From Flavobacterium sp. LPB0248 (GTDB lineage Bacteria; Bacteroidota; Bacteroidia; Flavobacteriales; Flavobacteriaceae), in assembly GCF_013388355.1 (NCBI RefSeq), contig NZ_CP058246.1, positions 3,410,001 to 3,474,000 of the forward strand: DNA of 64,000 nucleotides, given 5' to 3'. This document shows positions 54,292 through 63,813 of the stretch, one piece after another. A program made the position numbers and the translations under genes. The notes beneath the pieces were generated by a model. That model had not been told where the DNA came from and did no database searches. It worked only from the letters and a program-made list of their open reading frames with translations. Position 1 is the first letter of the stretch. Every line of letters starts with the position of its first letter.

Positions 54292-55151
54292 TTAAAGTAG
54301 GTTATCTTGTTTCTTATGACTATCAAATGCTTCTAACCTCGATGAAGCAATTGTATCCATATGTCAATAAAATTGTTATTGGCATTGATTGTGAATATAA
54401 AACATGGAGTGGGAATTCTTTCGAGATTCCAGATTCTTTTTTTCAGGAGGTTAAAATCTTCGATACCAAAAATATAATAGAATTTTATTTTGATAATTTT
54501 TATATTCCTTCTTTAACTCCAATTCAGTGCGAATCAAGAGAAAGGAATATGATTTTGAAAAAATTGGGTAAAGGATGGAAATTACAGTTAGATGTTGATG
54601 AGTATATATATGATTTTGAAAAATTGTTTATATACTTAAATAAGTACTGGTATCTAAATATTTTTCCTAATTTAACTCCAATATGTATTCAAGGAAAATT
54701 AGTTACTTTATATAAACAATTAAATGATGGATACCTATTTATAAATAATAAAGAACAGTTTCCTTTTATAACAAATCAATTATCGAATTCTCACACAAGA
54801 AGAAATGATAATGTGAGGAATTACTATTCAAACATAAATGTTATTCACCAATCTTGGGCAAGAAGTGAAAGTGAAATAATACAAAAAATTACGAATTGGG
54901 GACATAGAGATGATTTTGATACTCAAAAATATTTTCAGTTTTGGAAATCACTGTCCAGTTTAAATTATAAAAATTTTACAGATATTCATCCCATGGTGCC
55001 ACGGGTTTGGGACAAACTTGATTTTTTACCAGCAGAATCAATTGATGGATTTATTGATGAATTCTCTGAGAGAAACCACCAAAATTTAATGGATTTGCCA
55101 TTAAAGATTATCTTTAAGAAAGGTATAAAAAAAATAATTGGCAGAAAATAA
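54288..55151 (+). CDS. Putative glycosyltransferase, GT2-like
   Basis: 287 residues if it starts at TTG 54288, which overlaps the previous stop (TTGA) and gives LIKVGYLVSYDYQMLLTSM; extending further upstream enters the other gene's frame. The protein lacks a textbook GT2 start but has RERNMILKK followed by WKLQLDVDEYIYD, where DVDE is a likely metal-binding motif as in some GT-A enzymes. Late in the chain is a Trp/His-rich segment (HQSWARSESEI). Family membership is inferred and the substrate is unknown. Confidence 0.65.
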   Translation: MIKVGYLVSYDYQMLLTSMKQLYPYVNKIVIGIDCEYKTWSGNSFEIPDSFFQEVKIFDTKNIIEFYFDNFYIPSLTPIQCESRERNMILKKLGKGWKLQLDVDEYIYDFEKLFIYLNKYWYLNIFPNLTPICIQGKLVTLYKQLNDGYLFINNKEQFPFITNQLSNSHTRRNDNVRNYYSNINVIHQSWARSESEIIQKITNWGHRDDFDTQKYFQFWKSLSSLNYKNFTDIHPMVPRVWDKLDFLPAESIDGFIDEFSERNHQNLMDLPLKIIFKKGIKKIIGRK

Positions 55152-55156
55152 AGAGA

Positions 55157-56080
55157 ATGAATACTGATCATCTAAATTTTCCATTAATCTCAATTGTAAT
55201 ACCAACTTTTAACAGAGAAAATCTAATAAAAGAAACATTGCAATCAATAATAATACAAACTTATTCAAACTGGGAATGTATTATTGTCGATGATGGTTCA
55301 TCAGATAAGACAGTAGATGTTGTTAAAGAATTTATAAAAAAAGATTCTAGATTTTCATTATATTGTTTAGGACATAAAGGGGTAAGTTCTGCTCGGAATT
55401 ATGCTTTAAGTAAAATTTCAGGAGAGTTTATTCAGTTTTTAGATTCGGATGATTTATTGGACGAAAATAAATTTGTAAAATCATTGGAAATAATAACAGA
55501 TCAAGAATTGAATAATAAAGTGGTTATTTCCAATTTTATGATGTTTCGTGGTAATTTAAAAATTATTGAGGGCCCTTTTTGTAAATTATCTTTATCTAAA
55601 TTTACTTTTGAAAAAGTTCTTTACGATTGGGATTTTGAGTTTAATATACCAATTCATTGCGGTTTTTTTCATAAAAGTATTTTTAAAGATTTCAAATTTT
55701 CGGCAGAATTGGGAGCAAAAGAAGATTGGGTTATGTGGTTGAAAATTTTCAAAAATAATCCAGACGTTATTTTTTTAGATCTCCCTTTGGCATATTACAG
55801 ATACCACGAAAAAAATATGACCAAAGATTTTATTCATATGAAAAGTAATTTCTTTTATTCTTTTCCAATTCTAAAAACATTATTGGCAGACAATGATTTT
55901 GAGAAATTTTTAATTTTTTTAATTGAGAAATATTATCAGCAATCAAGAGAAAGAGGAATTGAAGTAAAGAAATATAAAAATTCTGGGTCATATAGATTAG
56001 GATATAAGGTTAAAAATATCCTAGTCAATTTACATTTGCTTTCATTTGCAAATTGGATACTTAAAAAGGTTAAAAAGTGA
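55157..56080 (+). CDS. Glycosyltransferase family 2
   Basis: 307 residues with ISIVIPTFNRENLIKETLQSI, IIVDDGSSDKTVDVV, and QFLDSDDLLDENKF as the DxD site. The region GAKEDWVMWLKIF is the catalytic-base helix. It overlaps the next glycosyltransferase by four bases (GTGA). Part of a run of five glycosyltransferases behind the ABC exporter. Confidence 0.92.
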   Translation: MNTDHLNFPLISIVIPTFNRENLIKETLQSIIIQTYSNWECIIVDDGSSDKTVDVVKEFIKKDSRFSLYCLGHKGVSSARNYALSKISGEFIQFLDSDDLLDENKFVKSLEIITDQELNNKVVISNFMMFRGNLKIIEGPFCKLSLSKFTFEKVLYDWDFEFNIPIHCGFFHKSIFKDFKFSAELGAKEDWVMWLKIFKNNPDVIFLDLPLAYYRYHEKNMTKDFIHMKSNFFYSFPILKTLLADNDFEKFLIFLIEKYYQQSRERGIEVKKYKNSGSYRLGYKVKNILVNLHLLSFANWILKKVKK

Positions 56081-57039
56081 TAGCTATAGTAATACCATAT
56101 TACAAACTTGAGTTTTTTGAGAAGACTTTAGAGTCCTTAAAAAGACAAATTGATAAAAGATTTAAGGTTTACATAGGAAATGATTCAAGTCCAGAAAATC
56201 CAGTCTTTTTATTAGAAAAATATAAAAATGACTTTAGTTTTAAATATCATTATTTTGACCAGAATCTAGGCGGAATTTCATTAGTAAAACAATGGGAAAG
56301 ATGTTTAAATTTAGTAGAAAACGAAGAATGGATCATGATTCTCGGAGATGACGATGTTCTTAATGAAAATGTGGTAGCCTCTTTTTATAGAAATTTAGAA
56401 GATATAAACAAGAATGAAATAAATGTAGTTCGTTTTGCGACGAAAGTTATAAATGAAAAAGAAGAGACTATTTCCCAAAAATATAAGCATCCAGTTTTAG
56501 AATCTGGACAGGACTTTTTGACTAGGAAATTTTCAAAAAGAACAAGGAGCTCGTTAAGTGAATATGTTTTTAAAAGAAATAAAATAGAAAATATAAAATT
56601 TAAGGAATTGCCATTGGCTTGGCATTCAGATGATTTGGCGGTTTTAGAATTCTCTATTCCAAATTTTATTTATTCAATCAATGAAGCTCAAGTATTAGTC
56701 CGAGTTTCAAATTTAAGTATCACTGGCGACTCTAGTTCAAAAAATCAAAAGAACTGGGCTACTTTCGAATTTTGCGAAATTTTGTTTAAAGACCATAATT
56801 TACTTTTTACAAAATTTCAAAAGAAAATAATTTTAAAAAAACTGGAAGTTGCTTTTTTAAACATTCCATCTTTTAAAACGTATCAAAAAATAACAAGCTA
56901 TTATTTTGAACAAATCGGGTTTTGGTCTGCTATAAACTTTCAGTTGCTTTTAATAAAATATCGTATGATTTTGATCTTACAAAAACTTAAAATTTTTAAT
57001 GGCATTTATGCGATATATGCCAAATTACTAAATAAATGA
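56077..57039 (+). CDS. Glycosyltransferase family 2
   Basis: 320 residues starting at GTG 56077. IAIVIPYYKLEFFEKTLESL, YIGNDSSPENP and MILGDDDVLNENV mark a GT2 enzyme; LAWHSDDLAVLEF holds the likely catalytic acidic residues. Overlaps both neighbours by four bases. Donor unknown. Confidence 0.88.
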   Translation: MIAIVIPYYKLEFFEKTLESLKRQIDKRFKVYIGNDSSPENPVFLLEKYKNDFSFKYHYFDQNLGGISLVKQWERCLNLVENEEWIMILGDDDVLNENVVASFYRNLEDINKNEINVVRFATKVINEKEETISQKYKHPVLESGQDFLTRKFSKRTRSSLSEYVFKRNKIENIKFKELPLAWHSDDLAVLEFSIPNFIYSINEAQVLVRVSNLSITGDSSSKNQKNWATFEFCEILFKDHNLLFTKFQKKIILKKLEVAFLNIPSFKTYQKITSYYFEQIGFWSAINFQLLLIKYRMILILQKLKIFNGIYAIYAKLLNK

Positions 57040-57887
57040 AAAGCTTTTTTTTAGTTATTCCAACAAGAGATAGATTATCCTATTTGTCTAATTTACTTAT
57101 AGACTTAAATGCATTCGAAAAATATATTTCTCAAGTTGTCATTGTAGATCAAAGTCAACAGGATATAGAGGCAGATATAAATAAATTACCGCTGAATTAT
57201 AAATTTACTTTTGTAAAGAACGCAAGAGAAAATTCAGTAAATCATTCTAGAAATCAGGCTTTAAAGTTTTATAAAGAAGAGGAATGGTTATTTTTTCTAG
57301 ATGATGATTTAAGAATCTCAAGTGCCGCATTTGAGCAGATTGTTGAAATATTAAAACCTAATGTTATTGATGTTCTAATACCTGGAATTCAATTTGAGGG
57401 AATGGAAACTACAGAATTTAAGTACCATACTATTTTAGATACTATCTCTAAACCTAGTAATTTTTCAAAGCCTCGATTTAGACTTCAAGTTTGTTCAGGT
57501 CTAAATGTTGCAAAAAGAGAAATTTTTAAGGAAGCAGGTTTTTTATTTGATGAAAATTTTACAATTTGGGGAGACGATTGGGATTATGGAATGCGCTTGC
57601 TTCAAGCAGGAGCAAATATTTATTTTCAACCAAAAATTTTAGTAGAACATTTGTCGGCTTCGGTTGGAGGGCAAAGAGATAAATGGACATCGTTAAATAT
57701 GAAATTAGAAAAGGAGACATTATATTTTTACTTTTTAAAAAAACATTTTTCCAAGACTGTAGTCAAACATCAATTTTTTGTAAAGTTTATTCAGGCTATT
57801 AAACTTCTTTTTTCAGCAGGAGAATTATCAAACATTAGAATTTTACTGAAAGCTCATAAAGCGGCATCAAAAATGTCAATTTTTTAA
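57036..57887 (+). CDS. Glycosyltransferase family 2 (galactofuranosyl/rhamnosyl-like)
   Basis: 283 residues. FFLVIPTRDRLSYLSNLL, VVIVDQSQQD, the acidic metal site FFLDDDLRI and WGDDWDYGMRLLQAG fit GT2 enzymes whose donor can be dTDP-rhamnose or UDP-galactofuranose. The next gene lies 250 bases on, so this probably ends the ABC-exporter transcription unit, although no clear hairpin terminator was found. Confidence 0.85.
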   Translation: MKSFFLVIPTRDRLSYLSNLLIDLNAFEKYISQVVIVDQSQQDIEADINKLPLNYKFTFVKNARENSVNHSRNQALKFYKEEEWLFFLDDDLRISSAAFEQIVEILKPNVIDVLIPGIQFEGMETTEFKYHTILDTISKPSNFSKPRFRLQVCSGLNVAKREIFKEAGFLFDENFTIWGDDWDYGMRLLQAGANIYFQPKILVEHLSASVGGQRDKWTSLNMKLEKETLYFYFLKKHFSKTVVKHQFFVKFIQAIKLLFSAGELSNIRILLKAHKAASKMSIF

Positions 57888-58137
57888 TCAGATCGATACT
57901 ACAATATAACTAAATTTTGCCGTAAGATAGATTCAAAATAAAGTTTTGGATTATTGTAAAAGTGCAAACTCGTTGAGAAATCTAATTTATAGAAAAGTTA
58001 TGTAATGATATAAAATCATTTTAGAAGGGAATGAAACGGATCATGGCAACATTTAAGAAACCTTAAATTTGATGAAAAACTAGAACTATGAAATGAATAT
58101 AATGATTGAAAATCCGAAGAAAACTTAATTTAACTTT
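57888..58137 (+). other. Gap with possible gene remnant
   Basis: 250 bases without an intact gene. Short open stretches in shifting frames, for example YYNITKFCRKIDSK followed one base out of frame by KVLDYCKSANSLRNL, and further on YKIILEGNETDHGN, look like decayed coding sequence. The first resembles the N-terminus of some acetyltransferases or glycan enzymes, but no family can be named. No TAnnTTTG promoter match was found for the gene that follows. Confidence 0.3.
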
Positions 58138-59181
58138 ATGGACACTTTTTTGAAAACAGCTGATAAAAAAAATGAATCAAATTTGCCATTTATTATTGCC
58201 GAAATTGGTCAGGCACATGATGGTAGTCTTGGAGTTTTGTATTCATATATTGATGCTCTTGCCCAAACTGGTGTAGATGCTGTGAAGTTTCAAATGCATA
58301 TTGCTGAAGCTGAAAGCAGTATGCATGAACCCTTTCGTGTAAAGTTTTCATTGGAGGACAAAACAAGATTTGATTATTGGAAACGAATGGGATTTTCTTT
58401 AGAGCAATGGAAAGCTATAAAAAAGTATTGTGATGAGGCAGGTTTAAGATTTATTTGCTCTCCGTTTAGTAATTTGGCAGTTGATTGGCTAGAAGAATTA
58501 GGAGTAGAGCAATACAAAATAGGTTCTGGAGAAGTTAACAATTTTTTGATTTTAGAAAAAATCGCTCGAACTGGAAAGCCAGTGATTTTGTCGTCAGGAA
58601 TGAGTTCATACGAGGAATTAAATAAAACAGCTGAATTTTTAAAAGAAAGAAATGTTGAATTCTCTATTTTGCAATGTACAACAGCTTACCCGACTCAGCC
58701 AGAGCAGTATGGTTTAAACGTTATCCAAGAATTAAAAGATCGTTATAATGTTAAAGTTGGATTTTCTGATCATTCTGCAAAGGTCGAAACTTGCATAGCA
58801 GCAACAGCTTTAGGTGCTGATATTTTAGAATTTCATGTGGTATTTGACAGACAAATGTTTGGGCCAGATTCAAAATCTTCATTGACCATTTTTGAAACCA
58901 AAGAGCTTGTAAAAGCGGTTAGAAATATAAAAACTTCATTATCAAGTCCAATAGATAAAAATAATAATGAAGCATTTTCTTCACTAAAACAAATTTTTGA
59001 AAAATCATTGGCAATTAATAAAGATCTATGTAAAGACCATGTTCTGACTTTCGATGACTTAGAATCTAAAAAACCAAAAGGTTTTGGAATTGACGCGTTT
59101 CGATTTCATGAAATTATCGGGAAGACATTAAACAAAGATTTGAAAAAGTGGGATTTTTTAAATGAGACAGATTTGATATAA
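58138..59181 (+). CDS. Divergent NeuB-family nonulosonate synthase
   Basis: 347 residues. TIM-barrel NeuB domain plus a C-terminal SAF-like domain (EKSLAINKDLCKDHVLTFDDL). Conserved points include FIIAEIGQAHDGSLG, where other NeuB proteins read EAGVNHNG, then KIGSGEVNNF, LSSGMSSYEEL and VGFSDHS. The altered first motif and an extra segment (MHIAEAESSMHEPF) set it apart from the LegI at 21663, so its substrate or product probably differs. It is followed by NeuC- and NeuA-like genes. PEP-dependent aldol condensation is expected from the family. Confidence 0.85.
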   Translation: MDTFLKTADKKNESNLPFIIAEIGQAHDGSLGVLYSYIDALAQTGVDAVKFQMHIAEAESSMHEPFRVKFSLEDKTRFDYWKRMGFSLEQWKAIKKYCDEAGLRFICSPFSNLAVDWLEELGVEQYKIGSGEVNNFLILEKIARTGKPVILSSGMSSYEELNKTAEFLKERNVEFSILQCTTAYPTQPEQYGLNVIQELKDRYNVKVGFSDHSAKVETCIAATALGADILEFHVVFDRQMFGPDSKSSLTIFETKELVKAVRNIKTSLSSPIDKNNNEAFSSLKQIFEKSLAINKDLCKDHVLTFDDLESKKPKGFGIDAFRFHEIIGKTLNKDLKKWDFLNETDLI

Positions 59182-59276
59182 ATCTAGTTTCGACAGTTTA
59201 AAAAGAAAGTTAAAATTAATCTTTTTTCAGCATGTTTTTTTTTGACTACTTTTAACCCGAGTTTAATATAATTAAA

Positions 59277-60434
59277 ATGCCAAAAAGAAAAATAGCTGTA
59301 GTAATAACAGCTCGTCCTTCATATAGTCGAGTAAAGACGGTATTATCAGCCATTCAGGAACATCTAGATTTAGAATTGCAATTAATTATTGCTGCTTCTG
59401 CATTATTGGATCGTTATGGTTCAGCCGTAAATTATATTGAAAAAGATGGTTTTCATATTGCAGCAAAGGTTTTTAATGTATTAGAAGGAGAAAATCTAAC
59501 TGCAGCTGCAAAAACTACTGGAATTGGTATTCTTGAATTATCTACAGTTTTTGATAATTTGAAACCAGATATTGTGGTAACTGTTGCAGATAGGTTTGAG
59601 ACAATGGCAACCGCTATTGCCGCTTCATATATGAATATTCCTTTGGCGCATATTCAAGGTGGAGAAGTTACTGGTAACATTGATGAAAAGGTTCGTCATG
59701 CAATTACAAAGTTAGCAGATTATCATTTTGTTGCCTCTGAAAGTGCAAAAGAAAGAGTAATAAAACTAGGAGAAGATTCTAAAATGGTTTTCAATACGGG
59801 ATGTCCTTCTATCGATTTGGCCTCAGAAATATTAGAGACTGAAAAACTTCCTTTTAATCCTTATGAAAAATATGGAGGTGTAGGAACAAAACCAGATTTA
59901 TCTAAAGGCTATCTGGTTGTAATGCAGCATCCAGTTACAACAGAGTATCAAGACTCAAGAAAACATATCGAAGTTACACTTGAAGCAATCTATAAATTAA
60001 ATAAGCCAACACTTTGGTTTTGGCCAAATGTAGATGCTGGAGCAGATGGAACTTCTACGGGAATACGTGCTTTTAGAGAGCAACATTTATTACCAAATGT
60101 TCATTTTTTCAAGAACATGGAAGGCAAAGATTTTCTGCAATTGTTGAAACATAGCGATTGTTTAATTGGGAATTCAAGTGTAGGTATACGTGAATGTGCT
60201 TTTCTGGGCGTTCCAGTTGTTAACATTGGTTCGCGTCAGAATAGAAGAGATCGAGGAGGAAATAGTATAGATACAGATTATTCAGAAGAAGAAATTGGTT
60301 TGGCGATTAATAAAATGGTGAAAAAAGGAAAAGTTGATTCATCTCCTATTTATGGTGATGGAAAAGCAGGAGTGAAAATAGCTAAATTGTTGACGGAAGT
60401 ACCTTTACAATTTCATAAGACAATTGTTTATTAA
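59277..60434 (+). CDS. Hydrolysing UDP-GlcNAc 2-epimerase (NeuC family, second copy)
   Basis: 385 residues. N-terminal AVVITARPSYSRVKTVLSAI, IQGGEVTGNIDEKVRHAI and the C-terminal LIGNSSVGIRECAFLGVPVVNIGSRQNRRDRGGN are NeuC motifs. Substrate is probably UDP-GlcNAc, giving ManNAc, but a 6-deoxy-diacetamido sugar cannot be excluded. It overlaps nothing upstream (95-base gap) and is followed by the cytidylyltransferase one base after its stop. Confidence 0.9.
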   Translation: MPKRKIAVVITARPSYSRVKTVLSAIQEHLDLELQLIIAASALLDRYGSAVNYIEKDGFHIAAKVFNVLEGENLTAAAKTTGIGILELSTVFDNLKPDIVVTVADRFETMATAIAASYMNIPLAHIQGGEVTGNIDEKVRHAITKLADYHFVASESAKERVIKLGEDSKMVFNTGCPSIDLASEILETEKLPFNPYEKYGGVGTKPDLSKGYLVVMQHPVTTEYQDSRKHIEVTLEAIYKLNKPTLWFWPNVDAGADGTSTGIRAFREQHLLPNVHFFKNMEGKDFLQLLKHSDCLIGNSSVGIRECAFLGVPVVNIGSRQNRRDRGGNSIDTDYSEEEIGLAINKMVKKGKVDSSPIYGDGKAGVKIAKLLTEVPLQFHKTIVY

Positions 60435-60435
60435 T

Positions 60436-61134
60436 ATGAAAGTACTGGCTATAGTTCCTGCACGTGGTGGTTCCAAAGGAGTGCCAGGTAAGAATATTAA
60501 AGATTTGGGAGGAAAGCCTTTAATATCGCATGCAATAGAATGTGCTTTAGAGTCTAATTTGGTATCTAAAATTGTTGTATCAACGGATGATGATGATATT
60601 GCTGCGGTAGCCAATCTATATGATGTAGATGTTTTAAAAAGACCAGATTATTTGGCAGATGATACGAGCAATGTTGTTGATACTGTTGAGCTTGTTATTG
60701 AACAATGCCAGGAAGATTTTGACATTGTCATTCTATTACAGCCAACATCGCCTCTGCGTACATATCATGACTTGAATAATATTATTAATTTATTGGCTGA
60801 GAAAACGGAAATTGATGGCGTGATTAGTGTCGTGCCAATGAACGATGTTAATCCGGCTAGAATGTATAATTTAATGGATGATAATAAATTGATTCCGTTA
60901 GATCATAGTAGTGAGACTTCTAGAAGACAAGATATAGAACCTGTGTACTATAGAAATGGATGTTTTTATGCTGTAAGACTTAAAGCTTTTTCAGACCAAA
61001 AAACGTTTATGGTCAAAAAAAAGATGGCCTATATAATGAACCCCGATTGGTTGGTGAATATTGATACAATTAGAGATTTTAAATTAGCAACACTTTTATA
61101 TGACGATTGGAAAAAAGAGGTTATTAATAACTGA
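60436..61134 (+). CDS. CMP-nonulosonate cytidylyltransferase (NeuA family, second copy)
   Basis: 232 residues from ATG 60436; an upstream TTG at 60424 lies inside the neuC-like gene and is less likely. VLAIVPARGGSKGVPGKNIK, VVSTDDDDIAAVAN and LLQPTSPLRTYHDL are family motifs. It completes the second NeuB/NeuC/NeuA set. Its last 35 bases overlap the dehydrogenase gene. Confidence 0.92.
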   Translation: MKVLAIVPARGGSKGVPGKNIKDLGGKPLISHAIECALESNLVSKIVVSTDDDDIAAVANLYDVDVLKRPDYLADDTSNVVDTVELVIEQCQEDFDIVILLQPTSPLRTYHDLNNIINLLAEKTEIDGVISVVPMNDVNPARMYNLMDDNKLIPLDHSSETSRRQDIEPVYYRNGCFYAVRLKAFSDQKTFMVKKKMAYIMNPDWLVNIDTIRDFKLATLLYDDWKKEVINN

Positions 61135-62050
61135 ATCTAATAATTTTAGTGAAAATGCTTTGACAACTTTGAATGATTTTTTTCAGGTAAAACAGGGAAG
61201 AATAGAGAGTCGAGATGAGTTGAAGATAGAAATTGCTGATATAGATATAATTTTTGTTAGATTAGGATTTGTAATTGATAAAGAAATTATTGATAGCGCA
61301 CCCAATTTAAAATTCATTTTAACCGCTACAACTGGTCTGGACCATATAGATGTAACTTATTTTGAAAATGTTGGCGGGAAAGTCATTTCACTTAGAAACG
61401 AGTTGGATTTCCTTAAAAGTATTCCTTCTACAGCAGAACATACATGGGCATTATTGTTAGCATTGCTAAAAAAAATTCCAAGTTCATTTGATCATGTAAA
61501 AAAGGGTGAATGGAATAGGAATTTATACATTAATACAAATCTGAAATGTAAAAAAATCGGTATTTTAGGGTTAGGCAGAGTAGGGCTGCAAGTAGCAAAT
61601 TTTGCAAAAACCTTTGATATGGAGGTTGGTTTTTTTGACATAAAGGATGTTGAAAGTCAGTTTGATAAATTCAAAACTTCGCAAGAATTGTTTGCTTGGG
61701 CAGACATAATTAGTATACATATTCCTTACACTGAGACAAATAAAAATTTTGTTGATAAAGAATTACTTTCATATTTGAAAAGTAATTCGGTAATTATTAA
61801 TACTTCGAGAGGTGGTATTTGGGATGAGGAAGAAATCGCTTTTTTAATTGAAAAAGGTATCATTAGTGGTGTTGCGACAGACGTTTTGAAGAATGAATTA
61901 AGTCTAAAATCTATTTCATCAAATCCATTAGTGCTTCTGGCAAATCAAGATTTTAATGTGATTATTACTCCTCACGTTGCTGGAGCATCTAAAGAATCTA
62001 TGGAAATGACAGAAGAATTCATTGTGCACAAATTTTTAGATCAGATCTAA
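61100..62050 (+). CDS. D-isomer-specific 2-hydroxyacid dehydrogenase
   Basis: 316 residues of the phosphoglycerate-dehydrogenase-like superfamily. NAD loop GILGLGRVGLQVA near 153-165, catalytic Arg in NTSRGGIWDEEE, and catalytic His in ITPHVAGASKES. ATG 61100 lies inside the neuA-like gene; a later TTG could also serve. A 2-hydroxyacid dehydrogenase joined to neuBCA-type genes is uncommon; it might act on an alpha-keto acid sugar or provide a modified three-carbon unit, but nothing in the sequence decides this. Confidence 0.88.
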   Translation: MTIGKKRLLITESNNFSENALTTLNDFFQVKQGRIESRDELKIEIADIDIIFVRLGFVIDKEIIDSAPNLKFILTATTGLDHIDVTYFENVGGKVISLRNELDFLKSIPSTAEHTWALLLALLKKIPSSFDHVKKGEWNRNLYINTNLKCKKIGILGLGRVGLQVANFAKTFDMEVGFFDIKDVESQFDKFKTSQELFAWADIISIHIPYTETNKNFVDKELLSYLKSNSVIINTSRGGIWDEEEIAFLIEKGIISGVATDVLKNELSLKSISSNPLVLLANQDFNVIITPHVAGASKESMEMTEEFIVHKFLDQI

Positions 62051-62085
62051 AAGTAGGGTATTATATAATTAATTAAAAAATAAGT

Positions 62086-63804
62086 ATGTGTGGGATTGCA
62101 GGGATTGTAGGAGATTATAAAGAGCATCAACTAGATGCAATGCTTATAAGTCAGCATCATCGCGGCCCAGATACTACGAAAAAATATAATGATGATTGCT
62201 TTGCAACCTTAGGGCATAACCGTTTGGCAATTATTGATTTATCTTCACAATCTAATCAGCCATTTATAGATAATTCAGGACGATATATTTTGGTGTTTAA
62301 TGGCGAAATTTATAATTATATTGAAATTAAAGAGGCTTTAAAAAATCAATATAAATTTAAGACAGAGTCTGATACCGAAGTCTTGTTAGCTGCATTCACT
62401 ATTTATGGAGAATTTTGTTTGGAAAAATTCAACGGGATGTTTGCCTTTGCTATTTGGGATAATCAAGAAAAGAAGCTTTTCGCTGCACGAGATCGATTTG
62501 GAGTGAAACCTTTTTATTATAGTGTATTGAATAATTCTTTATTTTTTTCTTCAGAAATAAAAGCATTGCATGCTGCTGAAATTCCCAAAAAACCTAATGA
62601 AAAAGTTTGGGCTTCTTATTTTGCTTTTGGCTCTTACGGAATGCCGAATGAAACTTTTTGGGAGGATATCATGCAATTACCAGGAGGACATTTTTTGAAA
62701 TATGAAAACGAGAATCTAACTATAAAAAAATGGTATCTTTTTGAAGAAGAAGTTGCCAAACAACCAAAGATAATAACCTTTAGTCAAGCAAAAGACCATT
62801 ATACATCGCTTTTAAAAGATAGTATTAATTTACGATTTAGATCTGATGTTTCGGTTGGTTTTAATATCAGTGGCGGATTGGATAGTTCTATTTTATTAGC
62901 TTTGGTTAATCTTCAAGAGAATAACTCTAGAATTAATGCCTATACTTTTTACACAAATAATTCTGATTATGATGAATTACCCTGGGTTGAAAAAATGATT
63001 ACAACTACTAATAATCCGTTAGCAGAAGTATTGCTTCAGGCAGATGAAATTCCTGTTTTTACAAAAAAAATGGCTTTGCAACAAGACGAACCGTTTGGAG
63101 GGATCCCAACCTTAGCCTATGCTAAAATTTTCGAAAAAGCTAGAAAAGATGGCGTTTTAGTTCTTTTGGATGGACAAGGAATGGATGAACAATGGGCTGG
63201 ATATGATTATTATACTCAAAAAAATGATGCCACAATTCAAGGAGTTGAGAATTCGCCATATAAGATAAAAATGCTTTCAGATTCTTTTTTGTCTAAAGCT
63301 GAAAAGCCTATATACCCTAAGATTTTCGATGATGAGATTTTAAATAAGCAATATCGAGATTTATTTTATACTAAAATTCCTCGTGCATTACGATTTAACG
63401 ATCGTGTTTCAATGATGTATTCTACTGAACTGCGAGAACCTTTTTTAGATCATCGATTGGTTGAATTTGCTTTTTCCTTGCCTGTGGAGTTTAAAATTAA
63501 AGATGGAATTTCTAAATATATTTTAAGAGAAATTGCTTCAGAATTTCTTAGTAACAATGTAGCTTTTGCCCCTAAAAGACCTTTACAGACCCCACAGCGT
63601 GAGTGGTTGGCAGACGATCTAAAAGAATGGGTTAATGGATGTTTAAAGACTATTGAAAATTCCTGTTTTTCTGAGTGGTTCGTAAAAGCTGAATTAGAAA
63701 GAGAATTTGATTCTTACTTTAATGGTAATATTCAATCCAGTTTTCATATTTGGCAATGTATAAGTTTGTGTCAAATAGAATTGTCTGTTCCAATAAGTAA
63801 TTAA
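62086..63804 (+). CDS. asnB: Asparagine-synthase-like glutamine amidotransferase
   Basis: 572 residues. Processed N-terminus MCGIAGIVG leaves Cys2 as the glutaminase nucleophile; HHRGPDTT, GHNRLAIIDLS and FNGEIYNY are class-II amidotransferase motifs. The synthetase half has SGGLDSSILLAL near residue 263 and LDGQGMDEQWAGYDYY. In glycan loci such proteins (WbpS-like) can amidate uronic acids or sugar carboxylates, so UDP-HexNAcA or a nonulosonic acid is a possible target; free asparagine synthesis is the alternative. Confidence 0.88.
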   Translation: MCGIAGIVGDYKEHQLDAMLISQHHRGPDTTKKYNDDCFATLGHNRLAIIDLSSQSNQPFIDNSGRYILVFNGEIYNYIEIKEALKNQYKFKTESDTEVLLAAFTIYGEFCLEKFNGMFAFAIWDNQEKKLFAARDRFGVKPFYYSVLNNSLFFSSEIKALHAAEIPKKPNEKVWASYFAFGSYGMPNETFWEDIMQLPGGHFLKYENENLTIKKWYLFEEEVAKQPKIITFSQAKDHYTSLLKDSINLRFRSDVSVGFNISGGLDSSILLALVNLQENNSRINAYTFYTNNSDYDELPWVEKMITTTNNPLAEVLLQADEIPVFTKKMALQQDEPFGGIPTLAYAKIFEKARKDGVLVLLDGQGMDEQWAGYDYYTQKNDATIQGVENSPYKIKMLSDSFLSKAEKPIYPKIFDDEILNKQYRDLFYTKIPRALRFNDRVSMMYSTELREPFLDHRLVEFAFSLPVEFKIKDGISKYILREIASEFLSNNVAFAPKRPLQTPQREWLADDLKEWVNGCLKTIENSCFSEWFVKAELEREFDSYFNGNIQSSFHIWQCISLCQIELSVPISN

Positions 63805-63813
63805 AATTAAAAT

